Positions 7,808 to 17,118 of a DNA stretch of 64,000 nucleotides are shown here, piece after piece. The stretch lies in assembly GCA_964250615.1 (NCBI GenBank), contig CAXUGM010000005.1; one strand, written 5' to 3'. The DNA comes from Blautia sp900556555 (GTDB lineage: Bacteria; Bacillota; Clostridia; Lachnospirales; Lachnospiraceae). Position numbers and translations under genes: made by a program. The notes beneath the pieces were generated by a model. It was not told the origin of the DNA. It made no database searches and saw only the letters and a program-made list of their open reading frames with translations. Each line of letters begins with the position of its first letter. Position 1 is the stretch's first letter.

Positions 7808-8430
7808 ATTCTCTCATCCTTTCGGTTCAACTCTGCCAGATTAATGGTTCTGGTACAAATCTTTTTCGCCAATTCCTGATTGTGTGTTACCATGAGAAGT
7901 CCCAGTTTTCTCTGCTCTACTTCCTTTAGCATCAGATTCCATATCTGAGCCTGGGTAATCACGTCCAGCATGGTACTCATTTCATCTGCAAATAAAAAAT
8001 GTGTGCCTTGAAACAGGGAACGTGCCACACAAAATCTCTGTAACTCACCTCCTGACAGTTCTCTTGGATACCGTTCCAGCCAGTCCTTTTCTATCCCCAG
8101 GGCTTCCATCACTTCATCCCGGAACATGCCGGACTCCTGAAGCACTTTCTTCATTTTCCATCTGGGGTTAATTGCCTTCTCCGGATGCTGATAAATCAGC
8201 TGCACTGGAGATACACCTTTTGATGGCAATGGTTTTCCATCCAAAAGAACTTCTCCTGACACTGGTTTCAAGTACCCTGCTAAAATCTTTACCAGGGTGC
8301 TTTTTCCATATCCGCTTGGTCCTACCAGGCCTACCCGCTCCCCTTCTTCGATACAGATACTTACATCTCTTAAAATCCAGGGGCGGTTTTCACCATATCG
8401 AAAACTAATATGTTTCCCTTCAATCTGCAT
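7804..8430 (-). CDS. ABC transporter ATP-binding protein, nickel/peptide type (second ATPase, importer 1)
   Basis: About 208 residues. Walker A is GPSGYGKST near residue 37, the signature is LSGGELQRF near 125, and Walker B FLFADEMS near 145, followed by the switch histidine in VTHNQ. It lacks the C-terminal oligopeptide-transporter extension seen in its partner, which is usual for the shorter NikE/CntF-like ATPase. The preferred start is the ATG eight bases after GAGG; a GTG two codons earlier would lie too near. It overlaps its neighbours on both sides. It powers import together with the next ATPase and the two permeases. Confidence 0.85.
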   Translation of the reverse strand: MQIEGKHISFRYGENRPWILRDVSICIEEGERVGLVGPSGYGKSTLVKILAGYLKPVSGEVLLDGKPLPSKGVSPVQLIYQHPEKAINPRWKMKKVLQESGMFRDEVMEALGIEKDWLERYPRELSGGELQRFCVARSLFQGTHFLFADEMSTMLDVITQAQIWNLMLKEVEQRKLGLLMVTHNQELAKKICTRTINLAELNRKDERI

Positions 8431-9349
8431 GGACACACCTCACTAATCCCCCACGCACTTCCCGCATGGGTATATTTTTTTCACATTCTTCTGTTTTATA
8501 CGGACATCTGGGAGAAAACAGACATCCCTTGGGCAGATACTTCGCATAAGGCTGAAAACCTGAAATAGGCTGAAATCCATTTTGGGGAAGAGCTTCCCAC
8601 AATGCTTTCGAATAAGGATGACGAAGAGCCTTTGGACCTTTTCCAAAGTCTGCTGCATCTGCCAGTTCTACAGTGGTTCCTGCATAAAAGACGGCAATAC
8701 GGTCCGCAATATGAAAAGCTAAATCAATGTCATGAGTAATGAGAACCACTGCCTTCCCTTCATCTGCCAGTTCCCGGAAAATCTTTAAGGCTTCCAGTGC
8801 CATCTCCAAGTCTAATCCAGGGGTCGGTTCATCAGCAATAATGAGCTCTGCCCCACTTAGCACTGCGGTAGATACCAGAATTCTTCTGGCCATTCCCCCG
8901 GATAACTGAAATGGATAAAGCTTTTCTGTTTTTTCATTCAAATGAAAACGCTGGAAAATTTCCTTTTGCAGTTTTATAATCTCTTTGCCCGGTTTGCAGC
9001 CTCTTACCTGTGCCCCCACTGTCATGAGAGGATCCAGGTAGGAAACAGACTGCGGAACCAGCGCAATTTCTTTTCCTCTTAATTCTTCTTTTTCCTTTTG
9101 CCCCAATACCTTTCCTTTATAGGAAATCTCTCCTGATATGGCAGCATTTTGTGGGAGCAGACCCATTACTGCGTGAGCCAGAAGACTCTTTCCTGAACCA
9201 CTGGAACCTGCTATCGCTACTATTTCCCCCGGGTGCACATCAAGACTGAGATTGGAAATCACCTTTAAATCATACTGCTCTAATCCTGTATCATACATAC
9301 GGAAGGACACGGATAAATCCTTCACTGCTAAAATTGCTTCTTTTTCCAT
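8420..9349 (-). CDS. ABC transporter ATP-binding protein with Opp/Dpp C-terminal motif (importer 1)
   Basis: 309 residues. Walker A GSSGSGKSLL near residue 48, LSGGMARRI near 151, Walker B LIIADEPTPGLD, then the H-loop VLITHDIDLAF. The C-terminal cysteine-rich stretch CLFSPRCPYKTEEC is typical of DppD/OppD/NikD proteins; in OppD/DppD relatives these cysteines bind an Fe-S cluster. It sits ten bases after the permease gene and overlaps the second ATPase gene. It belongs to the peptide/nickel (PepT) importer class; nickel is favoured by the metal-sensor gene in the operon but not proven. Confidence 0.88.
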   Translation of the reverse strand: MEKEAILAVKDLSVSFRMYDTGLEQYDLKVISNLSLDVHPGEIVAIAGSSGSGKSLLAHAVMGLLPQNAAISGEISYKGKVLGQKEKEELRGKEIALVPQSVSYLDPLMTVGAQVRGCKPGKEIIKLQKEIFQRFHLNEKTEKLYPFQLSGGMARRILVSTAVLSGAELIIADEPTPGLDLEMALEALKIFRELADEGKAVVLITHDIDLAFHIADRIAVFYAGTTVELADAADFGKGPKALRHPYSKALWEALPQNGFQPISGFQPYAKYLPKGCLFSPRCPYKTEECEKNIPMREVRGGLVRCVHAD

Positions 9350-9358
9350 CTCTGCCTC

Positions 9359-10201
9359 CTATTCGTGACTACTGTATGGGTCGATGATTTTCTTCATATT
9401 TTCTCCCAGCTTATCAAACAACAAAACAATGATAACCAGCATAAGCCCTGGGAAAAAAGCTAACCACCACATACCTGTAGATAAATATTTCATAGATTCT
9501 GATAAAATAATACCAATGGCTGGCTGCTCCGGAGAAAGTCCGAATCCCAGAAAAGTCAGACCGGATTCGTGCATAATGGCATGGGGAAACATAAGAATCA
9601 GTCCAATAAGAAACTGGGGAACCATATGGGGCAAAATGTGATGTACGGTAATCCACCAATTAGAATGTCCCAGTTTTCTGGACACTTCTATGTACTGCTG
9701 AGAGCGAATCTGCAGCACCTCACTGCGGATAATTCTTGCAAGTCCAGTCCAATGGGTAACAGCCACACCAATGAGAACACCTTTCAGCCCTTTTCCACAG
9801 GCAAAAGAAATCAAAATCAGAAGCACTGTATGTGGAATTCCCATCACCAGGTCAATCAGCCAGTTCATAAAATGATCCAGCCAGGATTTTCCAGTGGCAG
9901 CTACCACTCCTACGATCAGGGCAATCACCGCACTGACACTGGATGCCACCACACCTACCACAATGCTCACAGAAAGTCCCTTTATGGTTCTTACCAGCAT
10001 ATCTCTCCCCAGCATATCTGTTCCAAAAGGATGTTCCAGGGAAGGAGGCAATGCCTTTTTTGAAAAATCTGCTGTTATCTGGCCATCTCCTAAAAAAGCA
10101 CCCGACACATAAATCCCCAGAAGGACCAGAAAAATAACTGCTGCATAAATAATGATTTTAGTACGCCTATTCAGTCCCCGCTTAGCTGTCACACTACTCA
10201 T
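9359..10201 (-). CDS. ABC transporter permease, DppC/NikC type (importer 1)
   Basis: 280 residues with an N-terminal membrane helix (IIIYAAVIFLVLLGIYV), an external segment with the family motif HPFGTDMLGRDML, and five further helices. The EAA-like cytoplasmic loop is GLARIIRSEVLQIRSQQYIEVSRKLG-like near residues 160-185, where the ATPases dock. It forms the channel with the NikB-like permease and overlaps it by eight bases. The start has GGGAGGG ahead. Confidence 0.88.
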   Translation of the reverse strand: MSSVTAKRGLNRRTKIIIYAAVIFLVLLGIYVSGAFLGDGQITADFSKKALPPSLEHPFGTDMLGRDMLVRTIKGLSVSIVVGVVASSVSAVIALIVGVVAATGKSWLDHFMNWLIDLVMGIPHTVLLILISFACGKGLKGVLIGVAVTHWTGLARIIRSEVLQIRSQQYIEVSRKLGHSNWWITVHHILPHMVPQFLIGLILMFPHAIMHESGLTFLGFGLSPEQPAIGIILSESMKYLSTGMWWLAFFPGLMLVIIVLLFDKLGENMKKIIDPYSSHE

Positions 10202-11186
10202 TTCTGTATCCCTCCCTTATCTGCGGATCTACAATTCCATATATAATATTTGCCAGCATATTTCCCAAAAAGACAAACAAGGTGCTAAACAAAGTAATTC
10301 CCAAAAGTAAAGGAATATCAGAGCCCATTCCTGCTGCTGAAGCCGCTGCCCCAAGTCCAGGATAAGAAAAAACATTTTCTGCCAGCACAGAACCTCCGAA
10401 CAATTCGCTAAAAGAGCCAAACTGCATGGTCACTGCAGGAAGCAAAATATTCCGAAATCCATGACGTTTTAAAATACTCCAGGATGATTCTCCTCTTGCC
10501 TTAGCAAACAGTACATAATCACTTTCCAGCACATCCACCAATTTTTCTCTGGTATGCAAGGCTACATTCGCAAAAGACAAAAAGCTGAGCGTAAGAGCCG
10601 GCAGGATCAAATGGTGAATTCTCTGCAAAAGAGTGACTTCTTCTGCCGGAACTCCGGCTGGAACACTCATTCCCATGGGAAACCATCCAAGCTGCACAGA
10701 AAAAATCATAAGGAACACAATTCCAATCCAAAATGTAGGTATGGAACACATAATCAGGCACAATTTTTTCAGGATTTTATCTGGCCATCTGCCATGAAAC
10801 ACTCCCATAACACAGCCCATGGCAAAACCAAAAATTCCGGAAAAAAACCAGGCGGTCAGCATTAGTGCCAGGGATGCCACAAACTTTTCTTTGATAATAT
10901 CTAAGACTGGACGGCGGTAAATAAGGGAAACTCCAAAATCTCCATGAAGCAAAGAATTTCCCCATGCCAAAAACCGTTCTACCGGAGGGTCATTTAAGCC
11001 CCAATATTCTGCTATTTTTTCTCTCTGTTCCACACTTACATTGGGCACAGAGCCCACATACTGCTGTACCGGATCTACTGGCGAAAGACTCACCAGCACA
11101 AAACTGATAACACTCACTGCAATGAGAAGGGTTATCATCCTCAGCAGATATTTACCAGTAAATTTCAGATAATATTTACTCTTCAT
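10194..11186 (-). CDS. ABC transporter permease, DppB/NikB type (importer 1)
   Basis: 330 residues. It begins with the family-typical arrangement of one membrane helix and an external domain (SPVDPVQQYVG, then GLNDPPVERFLAWGNSLLHGDFGVS), followed by five helices and the docking loop with REKLVDVLESDYVLFAKARG-like sequence near residues 215-240. It partners the NikC-like permease. The gap of about 80 bases before it holds a stable stem-loop, which may give less permease than binding protein. RBS GGAGAATACGT precedes the ATG. Confidence 0.88.
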   Translation of the reverse strand: MKSKYYLKFTGKYLLRMITLLIAVSVISFVLVSLSPVDPVQQYVGSVPNVSVEQREKIAEYWGLNDPPVERFLAWGNSLLHGDFGVSLIYRRPVLDIIKEKFVASLALMLTAWFFSGIFGFAMGCVMGVFHGRWPDKILKKLCLIMCSIPTFWIGIVFLMIFSVQLGWFPMGMSVPAGVPAEEVTLLQRIHHLILPALTLSFLSFANVALHTREKLVDVLESDYVLFAKARGESSWSILKRHGFRNILLPAVTMQFGSFSELFGGSVLAENVFSYPGLGAAASAAGMGSDIPLLLGITLFSTLFVFLGNMLANIIYGIVDPQIREGYRNE

Positions 11187-11225
11187 ACGTATTCTCCTGC
11201 TTTTATTTGGCTTTAACCAGAATTA

Positions 11226-11257
11226 GAGGGGCTGCCGCAAAACAGCAGCAGCTCCTC
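11226..11257 (-). other. Intercistronic stem-loop between binding-protein and permease genes
   Basis: A 13-bp GC-rich stem with one mismatch and a 6-base loop. It has no U-tract on either side, so it is unlikely to stop transcription. Such structures often protect the upstream solute-binding-protein mRNA from 3' decay; that role is inferred here. Confidence 0.5.
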
Positions 11258-11268
11258 CGTCTACTTTT

Positions 11269-12921
11269 TTATTCCCATGTCCATTCTTCCAGGTTGGCAA
11301 TCAGCGGCCATGCCTGTCCATGTGCATGGATTCTCTGGTTTCCAATCTTTAATCCATCTTTCACATAATACAGATGAGTCATATTCACATAGAACGCCCA
11401 GGGTGCTTCGCCTCTCATGGAAGTACCTGTGTTGCCGTCCCACTGAGCTTTCTGCCACCATTCATAAGAATCTTCAATGGTAAGAGAATTCATTGCCTTG
11501 TTCAGATATTCATCCGTTTTTTCACTGGTATAGAACTCTGGATTATACCAGTCTGTCTTACCTGCATTGCTGCTGTGATACAGCATATAGGAAGTCATGG
11601 GACTATCCGAACCCCATCCCATAATCATAGGTTCTGAGAACATCCTCTTAATGGTATCATCTTCACTTACACCCTCTACCGTGATATCAAAGCCCATATT
11701 CTCTTTTGCCTGATTTGCCACAGACATAGCAACTGCCTGTCTCATAGAGTCTCCTGCAAAGTACATAAGGTTAAACGCAAGCTTCATGCCATCTTTTTCC
11801 CTAATTCCATCTCCATCTTGATCAACCCATCCGGCTTCTTCTAAAAGTCCTACGGCATAGTCTACATCTGTCTCAATGACATCTTCCTCATTCCACCATG
11901 GAAGTCCGTCACATTCTGAATAAGCGGGATTTGCCAAACCATTCAAAGCTTCCTCAATGATCTGCTGGCGGTCAATGCCATAACACAGAGCCTTTCTTAC
12001 ATTTACATCACAGGTAATGTTATTACCAATCTTGTAACCATCCTCTGTTGTTTTTCCTTCATCCGGAACCGTAGGGAGAGTGATACCTCTGTTATCTACT
12101 GATTTTACCTGTTCTACATGCATTCCCGGAAGATCTGTTGTGGCAAGTGTGGCAGAAGTCAGGGCAATATCTACTTCTCCTGCTTTCGCTGCTACAAATC
12201 TGGCATCTTCTTCCTGAATCAGGAACACTGCCCTTTGAATCTGAGGTTTTGTTCCATAATAATCCTCATTTGCCTCCAGGATAAACTGCTGCCCTTTGTC
12301 CCACTGAACCATTTTATAAGGGCCAGAGCCGATAATCTGATCCGCAGAAAGTCCAAACTTGTCTGTATATACCTTTTCCGGTACAATTCCCATCTGAGCT
12401 ACTGTATAGATAAAAGTCACACAAGGTTTATTTAATTGAAATTCCACTGTAGTATCATCCACTGCAGTACAGCTTTCCATCATAGTCAAATCCATGTAAG
12501 TTGCCTTTTCCTTGGCTTTCTGGAAGGTAAATGCTACATCTGAGGCTTTTAACGCTTCTCCATTCGTAAACTTTACATTATCCCGGATTTTAAATGTCCA
12601 GGTCAGGGCATCATCGCTTACCACGTACTCTGTAGCTAAATCATTTACCAATTTATCATCACCATTTACTTTTACTAAAGTGGAATACAGCGGGGAACCT
12701 GTATAACCAAATCCTGTACAGGGGTCAAAAGAATCACCTTCTCTGGAAAATCCAATCACTACTTCCGATTTCTCTGTTTCCGTACTTGCTTCCTTTTTAC
12801 TCTCCTCTTTCTGACTTTCCTGTTTTACTGATGTGGTGCCGGAATCTCCATTACTTCCGCAGCTTGTGGCAAGCATGGACGCACATAATAACATGGCAAG
12901 CATAACGCTTTTCTTTTTCAT
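11269..12921 (-). CDS. Lipoprotein solute-binding protein, nickel/peptide family 5 (importer 1)
   Basis: 550 residues from an ATG with AGGAGG nine bases ahead; earlier in-frame codons lack a site. The signal peptide ends in the lipobox LATSC, so it is anchored to the outer face of the membrane, and a Ser/Lys/Glu-rich linker follows. The rest is SBP_bac_5: GFGYTGSPLYSTL, LTWTFKIRDNVKFTNGEAL, IIGSGPYKMVQW, and VNVRKALCYGIDRQQI. A C-terminal IHAHGQAWP motif puts two histidines next to each other; histidines are used for metal or metal-chelate binding in several NikA-like proteins. It captures the substrate for the permeases and ATPases downstream. Nickel or a metal chelate is likely; a peptide is the alternative. 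Confidence 0.85.
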   Translation of the reverse strand: MKKKSVMLAMLLCASMLATSCGSNGDSGTTSVKQESQKEESKKEASTETEKSEVVIGFSREGDSFDPCTGFGYTGSPLYSTLVKVNGDDKLVNDLATEYVVSDDALTWTFKIRDNVKFTNGEALKASDVAFTFQKAKEKATYMDLTMMESCTAVDDTTVEFQLNKPCVTFIYTVAQMGIVPEKVYTDKFGLSADQIIGSGPYKMVQWDKGQQFILEANEDYYGTKPQIQRAVFLIQEEDARFVAAKAGEVDIALTSATLATTDLPGMHVEQVKSVDNRGITLPTVPDEGKTTEDGYKIGNNITCDVNVRKALCYGIDRQQIIEEALNGLANPAYSECDGLPWWNEEDVIETDVDYAVGLLEEAGWVDQDGDGIREKDGMKLAFNLMYFAGDSMRQAVAMSVANQAKENMGFDITVEGVSEDDTIKRMFSEPMIMGWGSDSPMTSYMLYHSSNAGKTDWYNPEFYTSEKTDEYLNKAMNSLTIEDSYEWWQKAQWDGNTGTSMRGEAPWAFYVNMTHLYYVKDGLKIGNQRIHAHGQAWPLIANLEEWTWE

Positions 12922-12965
12922 GAATTTTATCCTCCTGGTATTTGTCATTGAAACCAATTATAGAC

Positions 12966-12996
12966 AAGAAAAACCCAGAGCGGAAGCCGCCCTGGG
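12966..12996 (-). terminator. Terminator between the two ABC importer operons
   Basis: Stem CCCAGGGCGG with its partner CCGCTCTGGG around a 3-base loop, followed on the minus strand by TTTTTCTTG. It lies after the upstream importer operon and before the solute-binding protein gene of the next, so the two importers are probably separate transcription units. A TATAAT directly after it could be the -10 of importer 1, but I see no good -35. Confidence 0.75.
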
Positions 12997-13111
12997 GGAT
13001 ATATTTTCAACTTTCTTTTTCTATACAAATCACCTGTATTTCCTGTGTCCTGCCTGCTTCTTCCCTAATTTCTTTTTTGCATAACATCCCTATCCCGGGG
13101 TTTTGTGAATC

Positions 13112-13870
13112 CTAAAACACAGATTCTACCAGCATTTTTGTATATTCGTTTTCCGGCCTCAGGATCACTTCATCCGGTGTTCCTTCTTCCACAATTCTTC
13201 CATCCTTCATAACCAGCACCCGGTCACAAAACATCTGCACCAATGCCAGATTGTGACAGATAAAGAGGTACGAAAGATTTCTCTCTTCTTTTAAGTTTTT
13301 CAGTAACTCCATAATCTGCTGTTGCACCGTCACATCCAGGGCACTGGTAGCTTCATCGCAGATTACTATCTTCGGTTTCACAGCCAGGGCTCTGGCAATG
13401 GCTGCTCTTTGACACTGTCCTCCGCTTACTTCATGGGGATAACGCCCATAAAACTCTTTTGGTAGTCCACACTGCTCTAAAAGTTCCAGGACTCTTTCCT
13501 TTGTCTCTGCTTTTGAGACGCCATGATTTCTAAGGCTCTCCCCGATTCCGTTTCCCAGGGTCTTTCTGGAATCAAAGGAAGATACCGGATTTTGAAAAAC
13601 CATCTGGATTTCCCGGTAAGCCGCTCTTAATGCTTCTCCTTTTGCTCTGGTAATTTCCTGTTTTTCCAGAAAGATTCTTCCTTCTGTGGCATCTGTCAAT
13701 CTGGCGATGATTCTGGCAAGGGTACTTTTCCCACTTCCGGATTCTCCTACGATTCCCAGAATCTCACCAGGATAAAGCTGAAAACTAACATGGCTGACTG
13801 CCGTAAAATCAGACTTTCCTTCTGTGACAAAGGTTTTTGTGATATCTCTTACTTCTAAAACTGGATTCAT
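13112..13870 (-). CDS. ABC transporter ATP-binding protein (second ATPase, importer 2)
   Basis: 252 residues. Walker A GESGSGKST near residue 42, QMVFQNPVSSFDSRKTLG Q-loop region, signature VSGGQCQRAAIARAL near 147, Walker B IVICDEATSALD, and H-loop FICHN. This is the NikE/DppF/OppF pattern. Its ATG follows GGAGGATATAA directly after the stop of the other ATPase gene. It is the last gene of the operon and is followed by a terminator. Confidence 0.88.
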   Translation of the reverse strand: MNPVLEVRDITKTFVTEGKSDFTAVSHVSFQLYPGEILGIVGESGSGKSTLARIIARLTDATEGRIFLEKQEITRAKGEALRAAYREIQMVFQNPVSSFDSRKTLGNGIGESLRNHGVSKAETKERVLELLEQCGLPKEFYGRYPHEVSGGQCQRAAIARALAVKPKIVICDEATSALDVTVQQQIMELLKNLKEERNLSYLFICHNLALVQMFCDRVLVMKDGRIVEEGTPDEVILRPENEYTKMLVESVF

Positions 13871-14653
13871 TTATATCCTCCATAATCTCGGCACTGCGGC
13901 CAGCAATTTCCTGGTATATTCATTTTCCGGTGCTTCCAGCACTTGTCTGGTATCCCCGTATTCCATGACTACTCCGTCTTTTAATACCAGCATCGTATCT
14001 GCCATAGCTGATGCCACTCCGATATCATGGGTCACCAGGAGCATTGCCGTGCCAAACATTTCTCTAAGAGAAAGCATTTCATGCACCACCTGACGCTGTA
14101 CAGCCACATCCAGGGCACTGGTAGGTTCATCTGCCAGCAGGACAGAGGGCTCCATCAGCATAGCAATGGCAATCCCCACTCTCTGATTCATTCCCCCTGA
14201 CAGCTCAAAAGGATAGCTGTTCCAAATCCGCTCCACATCCTGAAAATTCAGCTTTTCCAGCAAGTTCAGAGCCTTTTCTTTTGCTTCTTCCCTGGTCATC
14301 TTTTTATGAGCAGTGATACTTTCATAAATCTGAGAACCAATCTTTCGAATCGGGCACAGGGATGCTCCTGCATCCTGAAAAATCATCCCTATCTGTTCTC
14401 CACGTATCTTACGAAATTCTTTTTCTGACAAATCCAAAAGGCTTTTTCCCTGAAAACAAAGATTTCCTTTTGTCACCCTTCCACTGTTTCCCAGAAGCCC
14501 CATGGCTGCTTTTAATATCGTACTTTTTCCGCTTCCGGATTCCCCTACGATTCCAAGGATTTCCCCTGGATGCAGGGTAAAATTCACATCATGAACTACC
14601 CGCTGTCCATTAAAACAGATTTCCACAGACTGATAGCTTAACACTTCTTTCAC
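13871..14653 (-). CDS. ABC transporter ATP-binding protein (first ATPase, importer 2)
   Basis: About 260 residues. Walker A GESGSGKST, MIFQDAGASLCPIRKIG Q-loop, signature LSGGMNQRVGIAIAM, Walker B VLLADEPTSALD, H-loop LVTHDIGVA. The start is uncertain: a GTG eight bases after AGGAG fits best, while an ATG two codons earlier is too close to the site. It lacks the long C-terminal cysteine-rich tail of OppD. It lies 26 bases after the solute-binding protein gene and abuts the next ATPase. Confidence 0.85.
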   Translation of the reverse strand: MKEVLSYQSVEICFNGQRVVHDVNFTLHPGEILGIVGESGSGKSTILKAAMGLLGNSGRVTKGNLCFQGKSLLDLSEKEFRKIRGEQIGMIFQDAGASLCPIRKIGSQIYESITAHKKMTREEAKEKALNLLEKLNFQDVERIWNSYPFELSGGMNQRVGIAIAMLMEPSVLLADEPTSALDVAVQRQVVHEMLSLREMFGTAMLLVTHDIGVASAMADTMLVLKDGVVMEYGDTRQVLEAPENEYTRKLLAAVPRLWRI

Positions 14654-14679
14654 ACACATTTCTCCTATTCTACGCCATC

Positions 14680-16260
14680 TCACTTTACAGGAGCCAAGTC
14701 CGCTGTAATCTCATAAAAATCACAAGGGTGTGCCACAAGTCCTGTTACAGTTGCTTTGCTGATCATGCTCATTTTTAAATGAGAACAAAATACAAAGGCA
14801 TTGTCATCCAGAATGGCCTGCTGCATCTGAACCGCTAATTCTCCTCTTTTGTCCTGGTCAAAGGTTTTCGCCATCTCTGCTTCTAGCTGCTCCAGTTTAT
14901 CACTGTGATACTGCCCGTTATTAACAGAAGAGCTGTCCAGACAGTGGGTAGTAAAGAAGTATTCCGGGTCTCCGGTCGGTGCAGTCACCATGGCACTGGC
15001 ATAAACATCCCAGGCGGAAGTATCTGTACGGATGCTATTATGATCAGCCGTACTGTTTATCTGAACTTCCATACCGATTTCTTTTAAGGTTGCCTGTGCA
15101 AATTCTGCAAGAAGCGGAAGCTCCTGACGGCTTGGATAGGTAAGCCAGCGGATTTTCAGCTCCTGTCCTGCTTTCTCCCTGATTCCGTCTCCGTCAGAAT
15201 CTGTCCATCCTGCTTCTTCCAGAACTTTTTTTGCCCCTTCCGGGTCATAGGATTCTGTAGTAACGGCATCACCGCCAAAGGAAAAACTGTCTGGATATGC
15301 TCCCACAGCAGGATATCCATTTCCACCTAACAGGGTGTTTACGAAGCCTTCTTTATCGATTCCCATGGCAATGGCTTTTCGAACCGCCGCATCCTGAATC
15401 ACAGGACTTGCAAAATTCATATGTGCAAAAAAGGTTCTGCTGGTAGCACAACTGGAAAAGGTATAATTCTCATTTTCAAATAACGGATAGCTGGCATATG
15501 GCATACCGTAAGCACCGTCAAGTTCTCCTGACTGCAATGCCATGGTCAGGGTATCACCATCTGAAATTGTACGGACTATGATTTCATCAAATCCCGGCTC
15601 TCCATCCCAGTATTCCTGATTTTTCACCAGTTTTAACTGCTCCCCGGATACCAGAGATTTGGCAATATACGGTCCTGTTCCTGATACGATCCCATCTTCT
15701 GTGATTCCTGCTTCCATATCAATAATGCATCCGTAAGGGTCACTTAAATAATTCAAAAGTGTTGGTTTCGGTTCTGTAGTCTTAATCGTGACTGTCTGTC
15801 CTTCTTCTGTAATAGTGTCAATCATCAAATCGCCTTTGGCACGCTCATGGACTTCTACCAGATGCTCCAGGCATTCTTTTACAGCCTCTCCGGTCAGTTC
15901 TCTGCCGCTGGAGAATTTGATCCCATCCTGAAGAGTAATCTTCCAGGTCAGTTCATCCAGGTTTTCGTACTCTTTTGCCAGCCAGGGCTGAATCTCCATG
16001 GAATCAGAATATTTGAAAAGTGTTTCCCCCACTCCGTAACGGATGCAGGCCCATCCTGCGTACTGGTTGTGAGGATTTACATCCGGCTCTTCGTTTTCCG
16101 GATTAAAAGTAGTATCTCCAAACACAAATGTTTTCTTTTCTTTTGCTTCTGAAACACCCTCTGTATTGGTGGTGCTTTTTTCTGAACCGCATCCTGCCAG
16201 AAGTCCTGCTCCAAGGCAGACTGCCATGAAGAATGCTGCTGCTCTTTTTATGTTCCTCAT
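14680..16260 (-). CDS. Lipoprotein solute-binding protein, NikA/CntA-like (importer 2)
   Basis: 526 residues with a lipoprotein signal (lipobox LLAGC). The SBP_bac_5 fold shows ADVNPH-like motif EPDVNPHNQYAGWACIRYG, LTWKITLQDGIKFSSGREL, VSGTGPYIAKSL, and AVRKAIAMGIDKEGFVNTLL. The C-terminal region with VTGLVAHPCDFYEIT resembles NikA/CntA-type nickel or metallophore binding proteins rather than oligopeptide ones, and the N-terminal NPHNQYAGW motif is also usual there. The gene is placed after the two permease genes, unlike importer 1. The partner hydrolase-methyltransferase encoded first in the operon suggests the ligand is, or is processed into, a small organic compound, perhaps a metal chelate. 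Confidence 0.85.
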   Translation of the reverse strand: MRNIKRAAAFFMAVCLGAGLLAGCGSEKSTTNTEGVSEAKEKKTFVFGDTTFNPENEEPDVNPHNQYAGWACIRYGVGETLFKYSDSMEIQPWLAKEYENLDELTWKITLQDGIKFSSGRELTGEAVKECLEHLVEVHERAKGDLMIDTITEEGQTVTIKTTEPKPTLLNYLSDPYGCIIDMEAGITEDGIVSGTGPYIAKSLVSGEQLKLVKNQEYWDGEPGFDEIIVRTISDGDTLTMALQSGELDGAYGMPYASYPLFENENYTFSSCATSRTFFAHMNFASPVIQDAAVRKAIAMGIDKEGFVNTLLGGNGYPAVGAYPDSFSFGGDAVTTESYDPEGAKKVLEEAGWTDSDGDGIREKAGQELKIRWLTYPSRQELPLLAEFAQATLKEIGMEVQINSTADHNSIRTDTSAWDVYASAMVTAPTGDPEYFFTTHCLDSSSVNNGQYHSDKLEQLEAEMAKTFDQDKRGELAVQMQQAILDDNAFVFCSHLKMSMISKATVTGLVAHPCDFYEITADLAPVK

Positions 16261-16299
16261 TCTTATTTTCCCTTCTGCTTTTTAGCTGTTGTGTTTTTT

Positions 16300-17118
16300 C
16301 TATCTTCCGCTGTTTCTTGGGTCCAGATAATCCCTCACCGTATCTCCCAGCAGATTAAATATAACTACCACAAGAAAAAGTGCAAGTCCCGGTCCAAGAA
16401 TGACCCAGGGATAGGTTTGAAGCATACTTCTCCCTCCGCTCATCATATTTCCAAGCTCTGCGGTAGGAGGCTGTGCTCCAAGCCCCAGAAACGACAGTCC
16501 CGCCAGTTCCATCATCATGGTTCCGATATCCAGCATAGCTGTCACCAGAATCGGTCCTGCACTGTTTGGAAGGATATGTCTTAAAATAATCTGCCAGGAT
16601 GTATTTCCTGCCAGCTTTGCTGCCGCTATATAATCGGTGTTTTTCTGTGCCAGAGTCTGGCTTCTGGCAATTCTGGCATACTTTGGCCAGCTAATGACAG
16701 CCAGGGCAAGTACCGCATTACGAAGACCCCCATTTAACAATGCCGCTATGGCAAGGGCAAAAACAAGCCCTGGAAAAGCCAGGCAAATATCAGAAATCCG
16801 CATCACAACAGAATCCAGGATTCCTCCATAATATCCGCACATAACCCCCAGAACCGTTCCCACGGCTGTGATGATCACTACCAGCGACAATGTGGCCAGA
16901 ACGCTGGTTCTAAGCCCCACTAAAATTCTGGAAAACAAATCTCTTCCAAACCGGTCTGTCCCTGCAAGATGTTCTTTTCCCGGGGGCTGCAAAGACAATG
17001 CCATATCCTGTGCATTTGGATCATAAGGGCAAAGCCATTCTGCAAACACGGCCACCAGAAGCAGTGCAGACGCCAGCACCAGGAAAAAAATCAGTCTTTT
17101 TTTAATATTCCGGCTCAT
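16300..17118 (-). CDS. ABC transporter permease, NikC/DppC type (importer 2)
   Basis: 272 residues: N-terminal helix FFLVLASALLLVAVFAEWL, the motif HLAGTDRFGRDLFSRI, five further helices, and a docking loop YARIARSQTLAQKNTDYIAAA-like around residue 165. It overlaps the NikB-type gene by four bases (ATGA), so translation is coupled. It forms the channel with that partner. Confidence 0.88.
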   Translation of the reverse strand: MSRNIKKRLIFFLVLASALLLVAVFAEWLCPYDPNAQDMALSLQPPGKEHLAGTDRFGRDLFSRILVGLRTSVLATLSLVVIITAVGTVLGVMCGYYGGILDSVVMRISDICLAFPGLVFALAIAALLNGGLRNAVLALAVISWPKYARIARSQTLAQKNTDYIAAAKLAGNTSWQIILRHILPNSAGPILVTAMLDIGTMMMELAGLSFLGLGAQPPTAELGNMMSGGRSMLQTYPWVILGPGLALFLVVVIFNLLGDTVRDYLDPRNSGR

